Origin: Acidimicrobiaceae bacterium RAAP-2
Lineage (GTDB): Bacteria > Actinomycetota > Acidimicrobiia > Acidimicrobiales > RAAP-2
DNA: 63,476 nucleotides
Assembly: GCA_001443545.1 (NCBI GenBank)
Contig: LMAD01000009.1
Location: 1 to 63,476 of the forward strand
Direction: 5' to 3'
Every line of letters begins with the position of its first letter. The stretch's first letter is position 1. The notes under the pieces were generated by a model, which was given only the letters and a program-made list of their open reading frames with translations, was not told the DNA's origin and did no database searches. Below, piece by piece: positions 60,773 through 63,476 of this stretch. The position numbers and the translations under genes were made by a program.

Positions 60773-61255
60773 TCAGAGATACGTCCCGGCCCTCGGTTCG
60801 GGTGCGCCGGGATTGAGCGAGCGCTCGCGCATCTTCTCCAACTGCGCGGCGGCGGCGGCCTGCTGGGCGAAGAGCGACGCTTGGATGCCGTGGAACAGCC
60901 CCTCGAGCCACCCCACCAACTGGGCCTGAGCGATTCGAAGTTCGGACTCCGAGGGTACCTCGGCGGTGAAGGGGATCGCCATGCGCGTTAACTCGTCCCC
61001 GAGGTCCGAGGACAGCGCACCGGAAAGCTCGTGGATCGACTGCTCGTAGATCTCGCGCAGTCGGGTGCGGCCCGGTTCGTCGAGCGGTGCGCTGCGCGCC
61101 TCGTCCAAGAGGGTTTTCACCATCGCGCCAATGCGCATCACCTTGGCCGGTTGACTGATGAAGTCGGTCGCTTCGGTCGATTCGTCCTCCGCTTGGCCCG
61201 GGGGTAAGACCGAGTCGGGGTCGACCGTAACATTCTCGTTTTTCTCTTCTTCCAC
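60773..61255 (-). CDS. bpa: Bacterial proteasome activator Bpa/PafE
   Basis: ATP-independent ring activator that opens the 20S proteasome gate. In 160 residues the four-helix core is recognisable (PAKVMRIGAMVKTLLDEA, LREIYEQSIHELSG, AQLVGWLEGLFHGIQASLFAQ). The protein ends RAGTYL; the family's gate-opening tail is GQYL, so Tyr-Leu are kept and Gln is Thr. GTG 61255 lies 6 bases after CACACT, so it is chosen over ATG 61294. Divergent from the Rrf2 gene. Proteasome genes themselves are outside the window. Confidence 0.9.
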   Translation of the reverse strand: MEEEKNENVTVDPDSVLPPGQAEDESTEATDFISQPAKVMRIGAMVKTLLDEARSAPLDEPGRTRLREIYEQSIHELSGALSSDLGDELTRMAIPFTAEVPSESELRIAQAQLVGWLEGLFHGIQASLFAQQAAAAAQLEKMRERSLNPGAPEPRAGTYL

Positions 61256-61261
61256 CCTTGC

Positions 61262-61267
61262 AGTGTG
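61262..61267 (-). promoter_or_regulatory. -10-like CACACT upstream of bpa
   Basis: CACACT, 6 bases, GTG. One mismatch at the first T of TAnnnT plus C at position 1; weaker than the others. Confidence 0.35.
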
Positions 61268-61317
61268 CCAGATGCTGACCGAGGGTGACCACATCGTCGT
61301 TCGGGGTCGACCGTCAC

Positions 61318-61323
61318 TACACT
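61318..61323 (+). promoter_or_regulatory. -10 hexamer TACACT upstream of the Rrf2 gene
   Basis: TACACT, 6 bases, GTG at 61330; the same hexamer as in the lacI promoter. Confidence 0.55.
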
Positions 61324-61329
61324 GAGGGC

Positions 61330-61779
61330 GTGAGGGTATCGACGCGAGGTGATTACGCCAGCCGTGCTCTTCTAAGTCTGGCGCTGCACGACGACCCGTC
61401 GCGGCCGACCTCCGTACGAGACCTGGCCCAACGCACCGGTCTGCCCCAACCGTATCTTGAGCAGATTCTGTTGGTTCTCAAGGGCGTCGGGCTCGTCCGT
61501 TCCAAACGCGGCGTCGGAGGCGGCTACGTCTTGGCGCGAGCCACGGAATCGATCACGCTGGCCGAAGTCGTAGCTGCCGTTGACGGGCCGATTGTCGCCG
61601 GTGACTTTGGCCAGCCCCATCAGGACGGCGCCTGCGACCACGAGGGACAGTGCGTGCTCCTCGGCGTCTGGGCCGACGTGGGAAGCCACATGCGCGAACA
61701 CCTGGCCAGTTACACCCTGGCGGACATGGTGCTGCAGGCCCGCGGCGTCCAGCCCGTGCGTCGCACACATTCCGCCTGA
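61330..61779 (+). CDS. Rrf2-family transcriptional regulator
   Basis: 149 residues, winged helix from the N terminus (VSTRGDYASRALLSLALH, LPQPYLEQILLVLKGVGLV, RGVGGGYVLARATESI). The cluster loop reads CDHEGQC, two cysteines five apart; the third Cys of IscR or NsrR is absent, so the cluster type is unclear or absent. Candidate roles are Fe-S, nitric-oxide or redox sensing. GTG 61330 fits the family start and a -10 hexamer 6 bases upstream. Divergent from bpa. Confidence 0.9.
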   Translation: MRVSTRGDYASRALLSLALHDDPSRPTSVRDLAQRTGLPQPYLEQILLVLKGVGLVRSKRGVGGGYVLARATESITLAEVVAAVDGPIVAGDFGQPHQDGACDHEGQCVLLGVWADVGSHMREHLASYTLADMVLQARGVQPVRRTHSA

Positions 61780-61890
61780 AACTTACGAAATTCTCACCGC
61801 CAACTGATGCTGCGTTGCAGGTGCGGGAATAACTTTCCACGTACTGGGTTTTACGCTGTGGTAAATTAGTTATGCGCCGGTAGGAGAAAT

Positions 61891-61968
61891 ATGACTCCGG
61901 GGCACGTTGGGAATACGACGAGGAGCTGCGATGAACACAAACCGCCGATCAAGTGTGAACACGAATGA
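61891..61968 (+). other. Possible upstream ORF overlapping the sigma-factor start
   Basis: ATG 61891 with GGAGAAAT just upstream opens a 25-codon frame that ends 38 bases inside the sigma gene, in another frame. It has its own good ribosome site, while the sigma ATG has GAGGAG. It could couple or throttle sigma translation. Coding is not proved. Confidence 0.3.
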
Positions 61969-62779
61969 CATGCTCGGCCTGCTGATGCGAGACCTCGACC
62001 GCTACCCCATGCCCAACTACGACGAGCAGGTCGAATTGGCCAAACGTGTCACCGCGGGCGACGAAGAAGCCAAGAAGCAGATGGTCGCGGCGAACCTACG
62101 ACTCGTTCTGCACTGGGCCCGACGGTACCAGGACCGCGGCGTCGAAATGATCGATCTCGTCCAAGAAGGGACGTTCGGACTGCTCCGCGCCGTGGAGAAG
62201 TTCGACTGGGAGCGCGGCTTCAAGTTCTCGACTTACGCGACGTGGTGGATCCGTCAGGCGCTGCAGCGCGCGGTCCAGCAGCACGGTCGCACCATTCGGA
62301 TTCCCCTCGAAGTGGGAGAGCAGCTTCAGCGTCTCGAGGCCACCTCGGCTGAGTTGACCTCACTGTTCGCCCGTAAGCCGACCGACGACGAACTCACCGA
62401 GGCCACCGGCATGTCCAAGGCCGAACGCGACAACCTCCGTGGATTGGCTGGCGTGACCGCTAGCCTCGACCAGCCGGCGTCCTCGGACTCGGCGACGACC
62501 CTGGGCGACCTCGTCGCCCCGAGCCAGCACGACTGGGTCGGCGACATTGAGCAGTCGATGGTGGATCAGCAGCTGCTCGACGCGCTCGACCAGTTGACGG
62601 ATATTCAGCGCGACGTGCTCTCGCATCGGTTCGGATTGAACGGTGCATCACCGCTTTCGCTCCAGGCCACCGCAACGGTGATGGATATCGGCGTGCGACG
62701 CGTACGCCGCGCCGAAGAGGAAGCGATGGCGATCTTGCGCAAGGATCAGACCGTCATCGCGGCCCACGAACTGGCCTAG
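61931..62779 (+). CDS. Group 2-type RNA polymerase sigma-70 factor
   Basis: 282 residues, shorter than a primary sigma. Regions in order: 1.2 (DMLGLLMRDLDRYPMPNYDEQ), 2.1-2.4 (NLRLVLHWARRYQDRGVEMIDLVQEG and FSTYATWWIRQALQRA), region 3 and region 4 with DVLSHRFGLNG. It lacks the long acidic N terminus of a housekeeping sigma. Region 4.2 (LQATATVMDIGVRRVRRAEEEAM) departs from the usual GVTRERIRQIE, so promoter -35 recognition may differ. GAGGAG precedes ATG 61931. Group is inferred from length. Confidence 0.9.
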   Translation: MNTNRRSSVNTNDMLGLLMRDLDRYPMPNYDEQVELAKRVTAGDEEAKKQMVAANLRLVLHWARRYQDRGVEMIDLVQEGTFGLLRAVEKFDWERGFKFSTYATWWIRQALQRAVQQHGRTIRIPLEVGEQLQRLEATSAELTSLFARKPTDDELTEATGMSKAERDNLRGLAGVTASLDQPASSDSATTLGDLVAPSQHDWVGDIEQSMVDQQLLDALDQLTDIQRDVLSHRFGLNGASPLSLQATATVMDIGVRRVRRAEEEAMAILRKDQTVIAAHELA

Positions 62780-63476
62780 TCGACGTCCCCTGAGGACACG
62801 ATCGCGCTGAGGTCGGCAGGCAACACCGATTCTCTTGCGGTCCACGCACCGGTCTTCGGATCGGCAAACGCCAATCGGGCCGCGTGGAGGAACACGCGAT
62901 TGACCTCGAGCCGCAGTTCTCGACGATGTCCGTAGCGACTGTCGTTGACCACCGGGTGTCCAATCGACGCCATATGGACTCGGATTTGGTGCGTACGGCC
63001 CGTTTCCAGTTTGAGCCGGAGCATGGTCGTTCGTGGTGATTCAAGGCGCGACACGACGTCGTAGCCCGTACGCGCCCACCGACCATCGGCGCGTACGGCC
63101 ATCATCGTCGGGGTCCGCGTCGAGCGGCCGATTGGCGCGTCGACCACGCCGTGCGATTCAACCACGTGCCCCTCGACGAGGCCCAAATAGATACGCTCGA
63201 TCTCCCGTTTGGCGAGTTGATCCCGTAGACTCAGGTACCCGGCGCTCGTCCGGGCAACGACGATGAGACCAGAGGTCCCCTTGTCGAGTCGGTGGACTAT
63301 ACCGGGACGCGACGGATCGCAGAGCTCGTCGCGGCGTAACTGGTCGAGTTCGGGGTACCTCGCCAAGAGACCGGCGACCAATGTTCCCGATGCCTGTCCC
63401 GCGCCCGGGTGGACGACCTGACCGGGGGCCTTGTTCACCACGACGTAATCGGCGGCCTCCTCGACCACGTCCACCG
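62776..63476 (-). CDS. RluA/RluD-family pseudouridine synthase, 5' end cut by window edge
   Basis: Isomerises uridines in rRNA. The catalytic segment is HRLDKGTSGLIVVA with the nucleophile Asp; RTHQIRVHMASIGHPV and YGHRREL follow, and FLHAARLAF closes the catalytic domain. About 234 residues are visible; the N-terminal S4 domain and start lie beyond the right edge. The stop shares CTAG with the sigma gene. Which rRNA site is modified cannot be told. Confidence 0.92.
   Translation of the reverse strand, partial: VDVVEEAADYVVVNKAPGQVVHPGAGQASGTLVAGLLARYPELDQLRRDELCDPSRPGIVHRLDKGTSGLIVVARTSAGYLSLRDQLAKREIERIYLGLVEGHVVESHGVVDAPIGRSTRTPTMMAVRADGRWARTGYDVVSRLESPRTTMLRLKLETGRTHQIRVHMASIGHPVVNDSRYGHRRELRLEVNRVFLHAARLAFADPKTGAWTARESVLPADLSAIVSSGDVD

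Noticed and set aside
1..63476. CRISPR arrays, insertion sequences, phage genes, rRNA
   Set aside because: No spaced direct repeats of array type, no transposase or integrase, no phage structural genes and no rRNA-like segments were seen.

Overview
The window reads as chromosomal core and near-core DNA from a high-GC actinobacterium, most likely a deep-branching class such as Acidimicrobiia. Evidence: an actinobacterial-type integration host factor beside gmk and rpoZ, a Bpa-type proteasome activator, a PriA without ATPase motifs, PyrR with a PyrR box instead of an attenuator, menaquinone genes, and frequent GTG starts. The class is inference; the phylum is well supported. I see no rRNA, tRNA, CRISPR array, insertion sequence or prophage, and no stretch above 300 bases without a gene.

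Layout. 1-16.4 kb (minus strand) is one tightly coupled run: pyrR-pyrB-pyrC-carA-carB-pyrD-pyrF-mIHF-gmk-rpoZ-coaBC-metK-priA-def-fmt-rpe, covering pyrimidine, GTP, CoA and SAM synthesis plus transcription and translation-initiation functions. 16.4-26.8 kb is an aerobic respiration island: aa3-type oxidase subunits I, II and III, a CuA-like cupredoxin, two CtaG-like assembly proteins, two SCO copper chaperones (one fused to a large membrane domain), and a pair of paralogous small membrane proteins at its two ends. 26.8-31.2 kb is aroC-aroK-aroB-aroQ-efp-nusB. 31.2-35.7 kb has an Nfu Fe-S protein, small unknowns, tyrS and ccdA. 35.7-43.1 kb has menD, menH, menA, menB and menE with a sulfatase and an SRPBCC protein interleaved. 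43.1-53.7 kb is an accessory sugar locus: two complete ABC importers, a Gfo/Idh/MocA oxidoreductase, a frameshifted SDR, a LacI regulator and a PfkB kinase. 53.7-63.5 kb has a YyaL-like protein, two unknowns, dnaE, bpa, an Rrf2 regulator, a sigma factor and a partial RluD-type synthase.

How it fits together. Menaquinone genes and the oxidase supply the aerobic chain; SCO, CtaG and CcdA-type proteins would handle copper and thiol chemistry for its assembly. The sugar locus looks like one regulon: the LacI-type gene and the adjacent binding-protein gene each have a good promoter carrying the same palindrome, AGACAACGTTGTCT or a close variant.

Two sequence-level patterns run through the whole window. 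First, about seventeen genes have a TAnnnT-type -10 hexamer ending 6-8 bases before the ATG or GTG, which predicts leaderless mRNAs and fixes several start codons. Second, genes are packed very tightly: start and stop codons overlap (ATGA, GTGA, TAGTG) and several convergent pairs share a four-base CTAG or TTAG stop. The least conventional material is the oxidase island, where subunit I lacks the usual D- and K-channel residues.
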